From: Lachnospiraceae bacterium UBA3401
GTDB taxonomy: Bacteria > Bacillota > Clostridia > Lachnospirales > Lachnospiraceae
NCBI GenBank assembly: GCA_002358575.1
Contig: DEPD01000148.1
Coordinates: forward strand, 1-64,000
Direction: 5' to 3'
Length of the DNA: 64,000 nt
In this document: piece by piece, positions 1-8,265 of the stretch
Position numbering within the stretch: the first letter of the stretch is position 1
How the letters are laid out: every line of letters begins with the position of its first letter
Position numbers and translations under genes: made by a program
The notes under the pieces: model-generated
What the model was told of the DNA's origin: nothing
What the model saw: only the letters and a program-made list of their open reading frames with translations
Database searches by the model: none

Positions 1-53
1 TTTTTTGATTTCCATGTCCCCATAGCGAAAGTATAGCACAAACCGCTACTTTG

Positions 54-98
54 GGCTACCTTAACCCACCGTCTAAAGCCAGTGGGATTGCGGTAGCC
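54..98 (-). other. Nested hairpin resembling the 3' end of an IS200/IS605-type element
   Basis: Read on the minus strand, an outer 7-bp stem (GGCTACC at 92-98 with GGTAGCC at 54-60) encloses an inner 7-bp stem (CCCACTG/CGGTGGG, 80-86 with 65-71, one G-T pair) capped by an 8-base loop GCTTTAGA. The CCCACTGGCTTTAGA pattern resembles the terminal hairpin, and the overlapping omega-RNA scaffold, of many Firmicutes IS605 elements carrying tnpB. No transposase is visible, so this would be an end of an element lying left of the window, or a solo end. It could equally be an intrinsic terminator for a gene to the left. A second small hairpin (TGTTAT 113-118 / ATAACA 125-130) follows. Confidence 0.35.
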
Positions 99-204
99 TT
101 ATTTTCAAGTTTTGTTATGCTGCAATAACAGTTTTATATATTTTTTACTTGGCTACGATACATTTTGTTACGGACTTAGCAGTAAGAAACTGTTCAAAAA
201 TTAC

Positions 205-265
205 TTGACAATTTCAGACTATTGTGATAGTCTGTTTTCAAAGAGCAGACTATTACAATAGTCTG
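205..265 (+). promoter_or_regulatory. Promoter with two BlaI/MecI-type operators
   Basis: Two 20-bp near-perfect palindromes, CAGACTAT-N4-ATAGTCTG, lie at 215-234 and 246-265. They are 31 bp apart, about three helical turns, and so on the same face of the DNA. A TTGACA -35-like box (205-210) abuts the first one, with a poor -10 (TAGTCT, 228-233) inside the palindrome. An alternative -10, TACAAT (254-259), lies in the second palindrome. The layout matches BlaI/MecI autorepression, in which dimers bind ACTA-N-TAGT-type dyads over the promoter of their own operon. The operator assignment is inferred from position and symmetry. Confidence 0.75.
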
Positions 266-351
266 TTTTGAAAGATACGTCTTACAGCACTATGGCCATG
301 CTGCCTGCAATTATACAGAGATGAAAAGATGCTATTGTTAGGAGGTATATC

Positions 352-705
352 ATGAAATTATTTGATTCTGAACTGAAAGTTATGGAGGTTCTGTGGGAAC
401 AAGGACAGAAATCTGCGCGAGAAATTGTAGATGTGCTATCCGACCGTATTGGCTGGAACAAAAACACAACCTACACTGTCATTAAAAAATGCATTGAAAA
501 AGGTGCTATTGCGCGCGAAGAACCTGGTTTTCTCTGCAAAGCGCTTGTGACGCGTGACGAAGTGGCACAGAGCGAGACGGAACAACTTATTGATAAAATG
601 TATGGTGGTTCCAGTGAACTTTTCTTCTCCTCATTTCTAAAAACTCGGGGAATATCGGAGGAAGAAGCTATCAGGCTGGCAAAAATGATTAAGGAGGCGG
701 ATTGA
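352..705 (+). CDS. BlaI/MecI-family transcriptional repressor
   Basis: A 117-residue protein with the winged-helix fold of BlaI/MecI/CopY repressors. The recognition-helix segment is around residues 35-55 (W-N-K-N-T-T-Y-T-V-I-K-K) and a helical dimerisation and cleavage region lies at the C-terminus. The length is normal for the family (about 115-130). The start has an AGGAGG box at 340-345. Its stop is one base before the blaR1-like start, so the two are translationally linked. In the characterised systems the membrane metalloprotease partner triggers cleavage of the repressor and derepresses the operon. The twin operators upstream suggest autoregulation. The target genes beyond this operon cannot be told from the window. 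Confidence 0.88.
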   Translation: MKLFDSELKVMEVLWEQGQKSAREIVDVLSDRIGWNKNTTYTVIKKCIEKGAIAREEPGFLCKALVTRDEVAQSETEQLIDKMYGGSSELFFSSFLKTRGISEEEAIRLAKMIKEAD

Positions 706-706
706 T

Positions 707-2386
707 ATGATCAATTTAACAATGAATATGCCCTTTTCTCTAATGGGATTCTATGGAAGTATTATGATTGTCACAGTTCTTGTGCTGCGCGGACTGTTAA
801 AAAGCAGGCTTCCAAAATTTGTATTCCCCTTATTTTGGGGTGTTATCCTGCTACGGCTGCTCATACCATTTTCTCTAAGTAGCCCACTAAGTATGAAAGT
901 ACCAGATTTTTTTAGAAATCCATTTTATGAGGCAGCTTCTATGATAAATCTTATAGAAGATCTTCCTATGACTGCTGAAATGAATGTTGCAACCGCCCAA
1001 AATCAACCAAAGACAATTGTACCAGAAACAACTGTATTAGAAACAACTGCATTAGAAACAACTGCATTAGAAACAACTGCATCAGAAACCATTGTGTCAG
1101 AAGCAATTATATCAGAAATTCCTCTTGAAGCCGAAGCAACCGCTACAGCAACAGAGGGTACTGCACTCAATATTTCCTATACAAGCTTTGATGATACTCT
1201 ATTTTATCATCTTCTTATTTTTATATATTTGGGCGGTTTGTTTGTTACTATTAGTGTACTGCTCATTCAAAAATATCAATATACAAAGCGATTAAAAAAT
1301 GCACTTTTAATCGAACATAACGAGACAATCAACACACTGCTTCGCGAAATAAATATGGGTCAGATTTTAGTATTTACCAATGATGAAATTGCCTCTCCTC
1401 TAGTGTGTGGCTTATTTGCACCAAAAATCTATCTGCCAACACGTATGGATTTTAGCAATACAGAGCTTTTACGCCATATTCTATGCCATGAAACAATGCA
1501 TATCCGCAGAAAAGACAACTGGATTAAAGCAGTGATGCTTGTGACACTCTGCCTACACTGGTTTAATCCACTGGTCTGGATTATGTCCAAATATCTAGCT
1601 TCAGACCTAGAGCTTGCCTGCGATGAAGCTGTGCTTCGCCATTATGACAAAGAGGATGAAATCCGAAAAAATTATGCGCTCAGCCTACTTACAATGGCCA
1701 TCACAGGAAACCGCCCAACTCTACTCTACAGTGCCTTTTCCAAAACGGAGGTCGAAAGACGCATCCAAAGTGTTTTGCAATATCGCAAGGCTTCCTCCTT
1801 GTTGCTTTTAGTTTCGATTTGTTTCGTGCTGAGTGGTTCTGTCGTTTTTGCTACCGGCGGACAGGCTCCCTTCTCTTCTTACCTGACTTCCTTCTGCGCA
1901 TCTGATAGCTGTCGCTGGGGCGTACAAGCAAGCCTGACAAGGGGAGCATTTCTAGGCAAAAATGCAGAAAGCAAAGCGGAAGAACTTATCTTTGAAATTA
2001 TGCGTACAGATACCACGAACGATCCTGATATTTTAGAAGAACAGATTTTAACTGCTCTTTCTGAGCAATTCCATGTGGAACGAAACGCATTTGCACTGAG
2101 TTTCTCCCTGTGTTTTGACCGCGAGGAACTTTTCAAAGAATATGCGCAATGGGGCTTAGTGCGAGAAGACGAAAAGAACGATACACTGCTGTATAAAGGC
2201 GAAACCATTCGCACTTACTCTGACAAAATGATTGGACGCTATATATCCCAGCAGAATGGTGCTGTGGACATCACAGTCGAACGCAGTCGCCTCGGTGAGA
2301 TCACCGCCGTCAATGTGTTCCGCAAAGGGGACACGGTGTATGACCGCCGTACCAGAGAACTACAGCAATCCAAATTTACTCGCTAA
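707..2386 (+). CDS. BlaR1-like M56 membrane metalloprotease sensor
   Basis: 559 residues. The N-terminus has membrane helices at about 10-30 and 38-60, then a Thr/Glu-rich external loop with a pentapeptide repeat (107-136) and a further helix near 165-190. The cytoplasmic M56 protease domain carries the HExxH zinc motif (H-E-T-M-H, about residue 261), a distal E-L-A-C-D-E motif near 305, and a last helix near 365-385. The roughly 170-residue external C-terminus has no S-x-x-K penicillin-binding motif and is much shorter than the BlaR1/MecR1 sensor domain (about 250 residues), so the signal is probably not a beta-lactam bound in the usual way. It is coupled to the BlaI-type repressor with a 1-bp gap. 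Its 3' end converges on the aminopeptidase gene with about 40 bp between them. Confidence 0.85.
   Translation: MINLTMNMPFSLMGFYGSIMIVTVLVLRGLLKSRLPKFVFPLFWGVILLRLLIPFSLSSPLSMKVPDFFRNPFYEAASMINLIEDLPMTAEMNVATAQNQPKTIVPETTVLETTALETTALETTASETIVSEAIISEIPLEAEATATATEGTALNISYTSFDDTLFYHLLIFIYLGGLFVTISVLLIQKYQYTKRLKNALLIEHNETINTLLREINMGQILVFTNDEIASPLVCGLFAPKIYLPTRMDFSNTELLRHILCHETMHIRRKDNWIKAVMLVTLCLHWFNPLVWIMSKYLASDLELACDEAVLRHYDKEDEIRKNYALSLLTMAITGNRPTLLYSAFSKTEVERRIQSVLQYRKASSLLLLVSICFVLSGSVVFATGGQAPFSSYLTSFCASDSCRWGVQASLTRGAFLGKNAESKAEELIFEIMRTDTTNDPDILEEQILTALSEQFHVERNAFALSFSLCFDREELFKEYAQWGLVREDEKNDTLLYKGETIRTYSDKMIGRYISQQNGAVDITVERSRLGEITAVNVFRKGDTVYDRRTRELQQSKFTR
1025..1114 (+). repeat. 15-bp in-frame tandem repeat (six units) in the sensor gene
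   Basis: Six consecutive 15-bp units start GAAACAACTG and read E-T-T-A-L, with later units degenerating to E-T-I-V-S and E-A-I-I-S. The first four are nearly identical and the last two diverged. The unit is a multiple of three, so copy-number changes alter only the length of the external Thr-rich loop and do not break the frame. Confidence 0.9.
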
Positions 2387-2428
2387 AAAAGACATATACC
2401 AACGCGCTCATATTGCAAAAAGCAGTTT

Positions 2429-3742
2429 CTATAAAGTGAAAAAGCATTCCGCAAGATGAATCAGATGTCCAATATCTTTCGCTCCGGCAGTCTCATACGC
2501 TGAGTGCATGGCAAGCTGCGGCAGTCCAATATCCGCAGCTTCCATAGATACCTGCGCCATCGCAAGATTCCCAAGCGTTCTACCACCCGAAATATCCGAA
2601 TGATTCGCATAGATTTGAAGTGGAATATTATTTTTTCTACAAAGGTGCTTTACATACGCCGCAGAACAGGCATCTGTCGCATATTGCTGCCCACCATGAT
2701 ATTTCAAAACCACACCTTTATTTAGATAAGGTCGATTGGTTGGGTCCGCCTTTCCGCCTTGGTTTGGATGACATGCGTGTGCATTGTCTGCACTCAGCAT
2801 AAAACTGCCCGCATTCCATCGACGAAACATCGCTCTGTCAACGCTCAATCCCTCCGCAATCGTTTCCAATATATCTCGAAAAAAAGTGGAATCTGCTCCC
2901 TGCCTTGTAAGACTTCCCACCTCTTCATTGTCAAATACAGCAAGCACATCAATATAACAATCTGGTTTTCCAGCAATAATGCCTTCTAGTCCCGCATAAA
3001 CACATGCGAGGTCGTCATATCGCGGTGCCATAATAAATTCGTTCTCCACACCTGCCAAAACTGCTTTTTCACAATTCTCTACATATAAATCATAAGATAA
3101 AATATCTTGTGCGCTATAGTTTCTGTCAGTTCTTTCGCTCAGCATTTCTGCTAACATTTTGTTTAATATTCCCCTTGATGTTTTCGCTCTGTCCTCTTGG
3201 CAGAGCATAGACAAAAGAGGCAACATATCCCATTGCGTGCTGAGTACCACACCATTGTTGACATCGCGGTTCATATGAATTGCAAGGCTTGGTATCATAC
3301 AGATATTATCTTTTAGGCGAACAAGATGTGTTGTAATCTCACCTTTATTTTCCACACAAACTCTTCCCGCAATGGTAAGTGGTCTGTCAAGCCAGGTAGA
3401 TAACATCATAGAACCATACTTTTCTGTATTTATGCTGACATATACACCCTCTTTAGGAATTTCAGGAGTTTCCTTTACTTTAAATGCAGGGGAATCCGAG
3501 TGCGCCGCATACACATGCCAACCTTTCACGGCACTTATCTCGCATTCGGGTATTTTAAAAGCAATGAGGGAAGAACCATTTCGGATTACAAAATAGTTCC
3601 CGCCCTTTTCAAGATGCCATGCCTCCTTCTCGGAAAGTTCCACAAATCCTTCATCCAATAACCTTTTTTTCATGCTATCTACTGCATGGTAACTTGTCAC
3701 ACTGTTATCCAGAAATTCCATTAACGTTTTAATTGCTTCCAT
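2429..3742 (-). CDS. apeB: M18-family aspartyl/leucyl aminopeptidase
   Basis: 437 residues, the normal length for the M18 zinc aminopeptidases. They remove N-terminal residues, often acidic ones, from peptides in the cytoplasm. Visible family motifs are A-A-H-S-D-S-P (zinc His about residue 81), F-D-N-E-E-V-G-S (catalytic Glu), S-A-D-N-A-H-A, K-Y-H-G-G-Q-Q-Y-A-T, and the C-terminal M-H-S-A-Y-E-T zinc ligand. A GGAGG box lies before the ATG. It is downstream of radA with 77 bp between; that gap holds an imperfect inverted repeat. The symbol follows common usage for this family. Substrate preference cannot be read from the sequence. Confidence 0.9.
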   Translation of the reverse strand: MEAIKTLMEFLDNSVTSYHAVDSMKKRLLDEGFVELSEKEAWHLEKGGNYFVIRNGSSLIAFKIPECEISAVKGWHVYAAHSDSPAFKVKETPEIPKEGVYVSINTEKYGSMMLSTWLDRPLTIAGRVCVENKGEITTHLVRLKDNICMIPSLAIHMNRDVNNGVVLSTQWDMLPLLSMLCQEDRAKTSRGILNKMLAEMLSERTDRNYSAQDILSYDLYVENCEKAVLAGVENEFIMAPRYDDLACVYAGLEGIIAGKPDCYIDVLAVFDNEEVGSLTRQGADSTFFRDILETIAEGLSVDRAMFRRWNAGSFMLSADNAHACHPNQGGKADPTNRPYLNKGVVLKYHGGQQYATDACSAAYVKHLCRKNNIPLQIYANHSDISGGRTLGNLAMAQVSMEAADIGLPQLAMHSAYETAGAKDIGHLIHLAECFFTL

Positions 3743-3762
3743 TTTTTCCTCCTATATCATGC

Positions 3763-3823
3763 TAAGAAACTGTTCAAAAATAATTTATACATCTTGACTT
3801 GTCTATTTCTTAACAGTTCCTAA
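3763..3823. repeat. 61-bp element with imperfect terminal inverted repeats
   Basis: The left end is TAAGAAACTGTT and the right end, read inward from 3823, is TTAGGAACTGTT (10 of 12 match), with an AT-rich interior. The right end covers the radA stop codon. The first 19 bases (TAAGAAACTGTTCAAAAAT, 3763-3781) recur exactly at 183-201, upstream of the blaI operators. This is a short repeated intergenic sequence, possibly a miniature element or a weak terminator. No encoded protein is seen. Confidence 0.55.
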
Positions 3824-5178
3824 ATCATATCGATTGCTTCGCCAATACCGCCAACGCCAAGCACGCAAATCCCTTCCACTTTGTCCATGCCTTCCAGATT
3901 GACTCGCGGCATAATAACGGTCTGATATCCAAGCTTCTTTGCCTCCAGAACGCGCTGTTGTGCCATGTTCACTGCGCGCACCTCACCGCTCAATCCTACT
4001 TCGCCAAACACAATTGTTCTCTCATCAATCGCACGGTTCTTAAAACTTGACACAATTGCCATAATCAATCCCAAATCGATTGCTGGTTCATTAATCTTCA
4101 TACCACCTGCAATATTTACATAGGCATCACAGTCTCCAATCTGTAATCCCAGCCTTTTTTCCAACACCGCCATCAACAAATTCACTCTATTAAAATCCGT
4201 CCCTGTTGTCTGACGCCTTGGTATGCCAAAGTTTGTCCTGCACACCAAGGCCTGTATTTCTATTAATATTGGTCTGGTTCCCTCCACAGAGCAGACTACC
4301 ACAGACCCACTTGCCCCAATCGGTTTGCCACTTAACATGTACTCCGAAGGATTTTCCACCTCAATCAACCCTTCCTTGCGCATCTCAAACACGCCAATTT
4401 CATTGGTAGATCCAAAACGATTTTTCACACCGCGCAATATCCTGTAGGAAGCATATCTATCCCCCTCAAAATACAAAACAGTATCCACCATATGCTCCAA
4501 AACTCTTGGTCCTGCCACAGTTCCCTCTTTTGTCACATGTCCTACAATAAAGATTGCAGGTCCCATTCCTTTTGCCAACTGCAAAAATACATTCGTTGCC
4601 TCTCTCACCTGCGAGACGCTTCCTGGCGCAGATGCAACGGATTCCTGATACATCGTCTGTATTGAGTCAATAATGACCACTTCTGGTTCTGTATGCCGTA
4701 TTGTCTCCTCCACAACACCAAGATCTGTCTCACACAACAGCAGCATTGTATCCTTAAACTCTCCTATCCGAACTGCTCGAAGCTTAATCTGCTTTAAGGA
4801 CTCCTCCCCAGAGATATAAAGCACTTTCCTGCCTGCATTGGCAAGCAATCTGCACATTTGCAACAGCAATGTCGATTTGCCAATACCAGGATCGCCGCCT
4901 ACCAGAGTCAGAGAACCATGCATAATTCCCCCGCCAAGAACACGGTCTAACTCTGCTATTCCCGTTTGCATCCGATCTTCTTCCCGCATAGATATGGACC
5001 CAATCTCAACAGGTTTTGCTGTCTCCCGAAATGGTGTAATTTTTGTATTGCTTGCTGTACTAACCTTCTCCTCCACAAATGTATTCCACTTTTTGCAGGC
5101 AGGACATTGCCCCATCCACTTTGAAGACTCATGTCCGCATTCCTGACAGAAAAATACGGTGGTACTTTTTTTTGCCAT
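3820..5178 (-). CDS. radA: DNA repair protein RadA (Sms)
   Basis: 452 residues from the ATG at 5178. It has the RadA layout: an N-terminal four-cysteine zinc finger (C-x2-C-x10-C-x2-C, residues 11-28), a RecA-like ATPase with Walker A G-D-P-G-I-G-K-S-T (about 98), the RadA-specific K-N-R-F-G motif, and a C-terminal Lon-protease-like domain without the protease dyad. RadA is a branch-migration helicase in recombination. An upstream in-frame ATG at 5190 adds four residues (M-E-V-C). Both starts have a Shine-Dalgarno box; the one for 5190 is buried in a hairpin. I prefer 5178 because family members typically begin M-A-K-K. The gene follows the 137-residue protein and clpC. Confidence 0.95.
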   Translation of the reverse strand: MAKKSTTVFFCQECGHESSKWMGQCPACKKWNTFVEEKVSTASNTKITPFRETAKPVEIGSISMREEDRMQTGIAELDRVLGGGIMHGSLTLVGGDPGIGKSTLLLQMCRLLANAGRKVLYISGEESLKQIKLRAVRIGEFKDTMLLLCETDLGVVEETIRHTEPEVVIIDSIQTMYQESVASAPGSVSQVREATNVFLQLAKGMGPAIFIVGHVTKEGTVAGPRVLEHMVDTVLYFEGDRYASYRILRGVKNRFGSTNEIGVFEMRKEGLIEVENPSEYMLSGKPIGASGSVVVCSVEGTRPILIEIQALVCRTNFGIPRRQTTGTDFNRVNLLMAVLEKRLGLQIGDCDAYVNIAGGMKINEPAIDLGLIMAIVSSFKNRAIDERTIVFGEVGLSGEVRAVNMAQQRVLEAKKLGYQTVIMPRVNLEGMDKVEGICVLGVGGIGEAIDMI

Positions 5179-5190
5179 GCATACCTCCAT

Positions 5191-5222
5191 AAAGATACCT
5201 CCTCAAATGAGGAGGTATCTTT
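5191..5222 (-). promoter_or_regulatory. Perfect 14-bp hairpin whose 3' arm is the radA ribosome binding site
   Basis: AAAGATACCTCCTC, a 4-base loop, then the exact reverse complement. On the minus-strand transcript the 3' arm contains GAGGAGG, 7 nt before the ATG at 5190, and the 5' arm carries the anti-sequence CCTCCTC. Folding would hide that Shine-Dalgarno box. The second start at 5178 has its own GGAGG just outside the stem. The hairpin begins 3 bases after the stop codon of the upstream gene. Only a short U run follows, so it could be either a weak terminator or a translational switch. Confidence 0.65.
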
Positions 5223-5225
5223 TGT

Positions 5226-5639
5226 CTATTTCTTTATAATTTTGACTGCAACTTCACCGGAACCTTCTAATTCCACACTTATACTGAGCTTTCCAGAAAG
5301 ATTTGTCTTCATAACACCTGCGCTTTCTCCTGCTACAATCACTTCGTACTCACAATCATCCTCTGTGCCCACTGTAATCTGTGCATCCTGACTGCCTTCC
5401 ACCGTAAAAGAAATTCCGCTTTCGCTCTCACAAAAATTATGAACGGAGGTACCCGGAACTGATTCGTACAAAAACAAACCATTTTTTTCCAGCTTAGTCA
5501 TCGCCTGAAAGGTTTTTACCTTATACATATCCCCAGCGTGTTCATAATCCTCAAGCTTTGCTTTCGCCGCCAGCTCGTGATTACCAAAGCTGATATTTCC
5601 GTTACTCTCGGAACGTAGCAATTCATCAATTACTGCCAT
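5226..5639 (-). CDS. Conserved small protein of unknown function between clpC and radA
   Basis: 137 residues from M-A-V-I-D-E-L-L; the start is set by AGGAGG 9 nt upstream. The open frame extends 27 codons further upstream, but that part has no good start. The protein has no signal peptide or membrane helix. It begins with a helical segment, then S-F-G-N-H-E-L-A-A-K-A-K-L-E-D-Y, a central K-V-K-T-F-x-A-M-T-K-L-E-K segment, and a beta-rich acidic C-terminus. I recall similar proteins at this position in Lachnospiraceae, sometimes labelled endosialidase-like, but I know of no proven function. Its place between clpC and radA suggests a stress or proteostasis link only by association. An AT-rich 96-bp leader (5640-5735) may hold its own promoter. 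Confidence 0.75.
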   Translation of the reverse strand: MAVIDELLRSESNGNISFGNHELAAKAKLEDYEHAGDMYKVKTFQAMTKLEKNGLFLYESVPGTSVHNFCESESGISFTVEGSQDAQITVGTEDDCEYEVIVAGESAGVMKTNLSGKLSISVELEGSGEVAVKIIKK

Positions 5640-5735
5640 TTCATTTGTCCTCCTAAAAGTTATAAGAATTAAATTGTACATTACACTATAATAATATACT
5701 ATATTTTTCTCTTTTTCCACAATTATTGTTAAAAT

Positions 5736-8201
5736 TTAAGATGATACTTCTTTGGGCTCTTTGACGGTAAAAGTTACCTTGTCACCGCGCACACCAGCAC
5801 TCACAGCATCTCCTCGCTTAACCCTTCCTTCCAAAATCGCAGTGGCAAGTTCATTTTCCACTACATTTTGTATCGCACGTTTAAGCGGTCTTGCACCCAT
5901 CTTTAGTTCAGAATAATTTTTCACCAAATATTCCTTTAAAGTATTGGTGAAGGATAAATCAATATTCATCTGTGTCCTGCACCGTTCACAAAGATTTTTA
6001 GATAAAAGTGTGACAATCTGTTTCATATCCTGTTCCGTCAGCGGATGAAATACCATAATCTCGTCAATTCGGTTAATAAACTCTGGTTTAAAGAGGTGCT
6101 TTACCTCTTCCATAACACCAGACTTCATTTTATTATAGTCTGCTTCCGCATCTCTTTTCGCTGCAAAGCCAAGATTCTTTGGGTCAACAATGCGCTGTGC
6201 ACCTGCATTGGAAGTCATAATTAATATTGTATTTTTAAAGCTCACTTTTCTACCTTTAGAATCTGTGATATGCCCATCATCAAGCACCTGCAAAAGAATA
6301 TTAAACACATCTGGGTGCGCTTTTTCAATCTCATCAAACAACACTACGGAATATGGGGATCTGCGCACTTTCTCACTGAGCTGTCCACCCTCCTCAAAGC
6401 CTACATATCCCGGAGGAGAACCTACCATTTTGGATACAGAATGCGATTCCATATACTCTGACATATCTACGCGTATCAGCGCATTTTCAGATCCAAACAT
6501 TGCTTCTGCCAAAGCCTTAGACAATTCTGTCTTACCTACACCAGTAGGACCAAGAAACAGAAAAGAACCGATCGGTCTATTGGGGTCTTGCAGTCCTACG
6601 CGGCCGCGCTTCATCGTCTGCGCAACTGCACTGACTGCCTCCTCCTGACCAATCACACGCTTATGAAGAATTGATTCTAACTTTAACAGCCGCTCGCTCT
6701 CCTTCTGTGTCAATTTTTTAACTGGTATCTTGGTCCAATTAGCCACAACCTCCGCAATGTCATTCTCTGTCACAGCCAGTTTTCTTTCCTCTTGGTTTTT
6801 CTCATATTTTGTCACAGCCTTGTCATATTTTTTAATAAGTTCATCTTGTGCTTTGCGCAATTCTGCGGCTTGCGTGTAAGCCTCCATTCGAATAGAGCGC
6901 TCTATCTGCAAATCATATTTCTTAATCTGTTCTGTCATTTCCTTAAAACTGTCCGGCACATTCATATTTTTGAGCCGAATTGCAGCGGAAGCCTCATCTA
7001 TCAAGTCAATGGCTTTATCTGGAAGATTTCTATCATTGATATATCGGTCTGAAAGTTTTACAGCTGCCTCAATTGCCTCCTGTGTAATGGTCACATTATG
7101 ATGTTCCTCGTACTTGTATGCAACCCCATTTAGAATCTCAACTGCTTCACTTTCTGTTGGTTCCTCCACCATCACCGGCTGAAAACGCCTTTCCAACGCC
7201 GCATCTTTCTCAATATATTTTCGATACTCTGCTATTGTCGTGGCGCCAATTAGCTGTATCTCTCCTCTGGACAAAGATGGTTTGAGAATGTTGGAGGCAT
7301 CAATGGCTCCCTCCGCGCCACCGGCTCCAATCAATGTGTGAATTTCATCAAGAAAAAGATAAATATTACCTGCGTCAATAACTTCCCGAATCACCCGCTT
7401 AATGCGCTCCTCAAACTCTCCACGATACTTAGATCCCGCCACCATTCCTGCGAGATCGAGTGTGACAACACGTTTATTTTTTACTGTATCCGGCACTTCT
7501 CCTTTCACAATCCGAAGCGCTAATCCCTCTGCAATCGCCGTCTTACCTACACCTGGCTCACCGATTAGACAGGGATTATTTTTCGTGCGCCTTGACAAAA
7601 TCTGTACAACACGCATTATTTCTGTCTCTCTGCCTACTACGGGATCTAGTTTTCCCTCCTTGGCAAGATACGTCAAATCTCTGCTGTACTGATTTAGCGT
7701 CTGTGTCGTTCCGTCTCTTTTCTTTTTGTTGCGACTTTTGTTTAAGTCATCTTTATGCTGATTTATATCCTCTCCCATAGCAACCAATGTATCCATATAC
7801 AATTTCTGCACATTGATTCCAATTGTGTTCAAAAGCCGCAATCCTACATTCTCGCCTTCTCTAAGCATTGCCAGCAAAATGTGCTCTGTTCCTGTCATCT
7901 GATTTTTATATTTCTCTGCTAGTCTGTGACTGTCCTCAAGCACCTTTGCAGCCCGCGGAGAATAACCATCTCGCTCAAGTATTGCAACATTTCCCTCTGG
8001 TGCAATCAACTCTTTAATCATACTGATAAGCTGCACCTCATCCACACCGTTCTCCGCGAGCACTCTCGCTGCAACACCTGTCTTTTCCTTTACAAGCCCC
8101 ACAAGTATATGCTCACTCCCGATATAGCTTTGATGCAGATCTTTTGCGGCTTTGGCAGCCTTTTGCAGCGCCACCTTTGCCTTATCTGTAAACTGCTGCA
8201 T
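5736..8201 (-). CDS. clpC: ATP-dependent Clp protease ATP-binding subunit ClpC
   Basis: 821 residues with the full ClpC architecture: two Clp N-terminal repeats (about 1-140), the first AAA+ module (Walker A G-E-P-G-V-G-K-T-A, about 210), a coiled-coil and UVR linker (about 400-490), the second AAA+ module (G-P-T-G-V-G-K-T-E, about 545), and the C-terminal D2-small domain. A hydrophobic V-G-F loop typical of ClpP docking lies near the C-terminal third (N-L-G-F-A-A-K-R). It unfolds substrates for ClpP. In Bacillus it follows ctsR-mcsA-mcsB; here it follows a GntR regulator instead, and I see no CtsR heptad repeat. GGAGG lies 10 nt before the ATG. Confidence 0.97.
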   Translation of the reverse strand: MQQFTDKAKVALQKAAKAAKDLHQSYIGSEHILVGLVKEKTGVAARVLAENGVDEVQLISMIKELIAPEGNVAILERDGYSPRAAKVLEDSHRLAEKYKNQMTGTEHILLAMLREGENVGLRLLNTIGINVQKLYMDTLVAMGEDINQHKDDLNKSRNKKKRDGTTQTLNQYSRDLTYLAKEGKLDPVVGRETEIMRVVQILSRRTKNNPCLIGEPGVGKTAIAEGLALRIVKGEVPDTVKNKRVVTLDLAGMVAGSKYRGEFEERIKRVIREVIDAGNIYLFLDEIHTLIGAGGAEGAIDASNILKPSLSRGEIQLIGATTIAEYRKYIEKDAALERRFQPVMVEEPTESEAVEILNGVAYKYEEHHNVTITQEAIEAAVKLSDRYINDRNLPDKAIDLIDEASAAIRLKNMNVPDSFKEMTEQIKKYDLQIERSIRMEAYTQAAELRKAQDELIKKYDKAVTKYEKNQEERKLAVTENDIAEVVANWTKIPVKKLTQKESERLLKLESILHKRVIGQEEAVSAVAQTMKRGRVGLQDPNRPIGSFLFLGPTGVGKTELSKALAEAMFGSENALIRVDMSEYMESHSVSKMVGSPPGYVGFEEGGQLSEKVRRSPYSVVLFDEIEKAHPDVFNILLQVLDDGHITDSKGRKVSFKNTILIMTSNAGAQRIVDPKNLGFAAKRDAEADYNKMKSGVMEEVKHLFKPEFINRIDEIMVFHPLTEQDMKQIVTLLSKNLCERCRTQMNIDLSFTNTLKEYLVKNYSELKMGARPLKRAIQNVVENELATAILEGRVKRGDAVSAGVRGDKVTFTVKEPKEVSS

Positions 8202-8231
8202 TTCTTCTATGCCTCCATGTCATATTTATTT

Positions 8232-8263
8232 ATACTCACGATCAATGAAATTGCCGTGAGTAT
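8232..8263. repeat. Palindromic unit ATACTCACG...CGTGAGTAT, copy 1
   Basis: A 9-bp perfect inverted repeat with a 14-base centre, in the gntR-clpC intergenic space. The same 9-bp arms with a longer perfect stem occur at 16470-16502, so this is a small dispersed palindrome family in this genome. On the minus strand no U run follows, so it is unlikely to be a standard terminator and may be an RNA processing or folding element. Confidence 0.6.
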
Positions 8264-8265
8264 AA

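Noticed and set aside
2232..2459. 75-codon frame overlapping the end of the BlaR1-like gene
   Set aside because: Shadow frame covering the convergent ends of two genes; no start signal.
6190..6648. 152-codon plus-strand frame antisense to clpC
   Set aside because: No ribosome site, no similarity I recognise, opposite a highly conserved gene.
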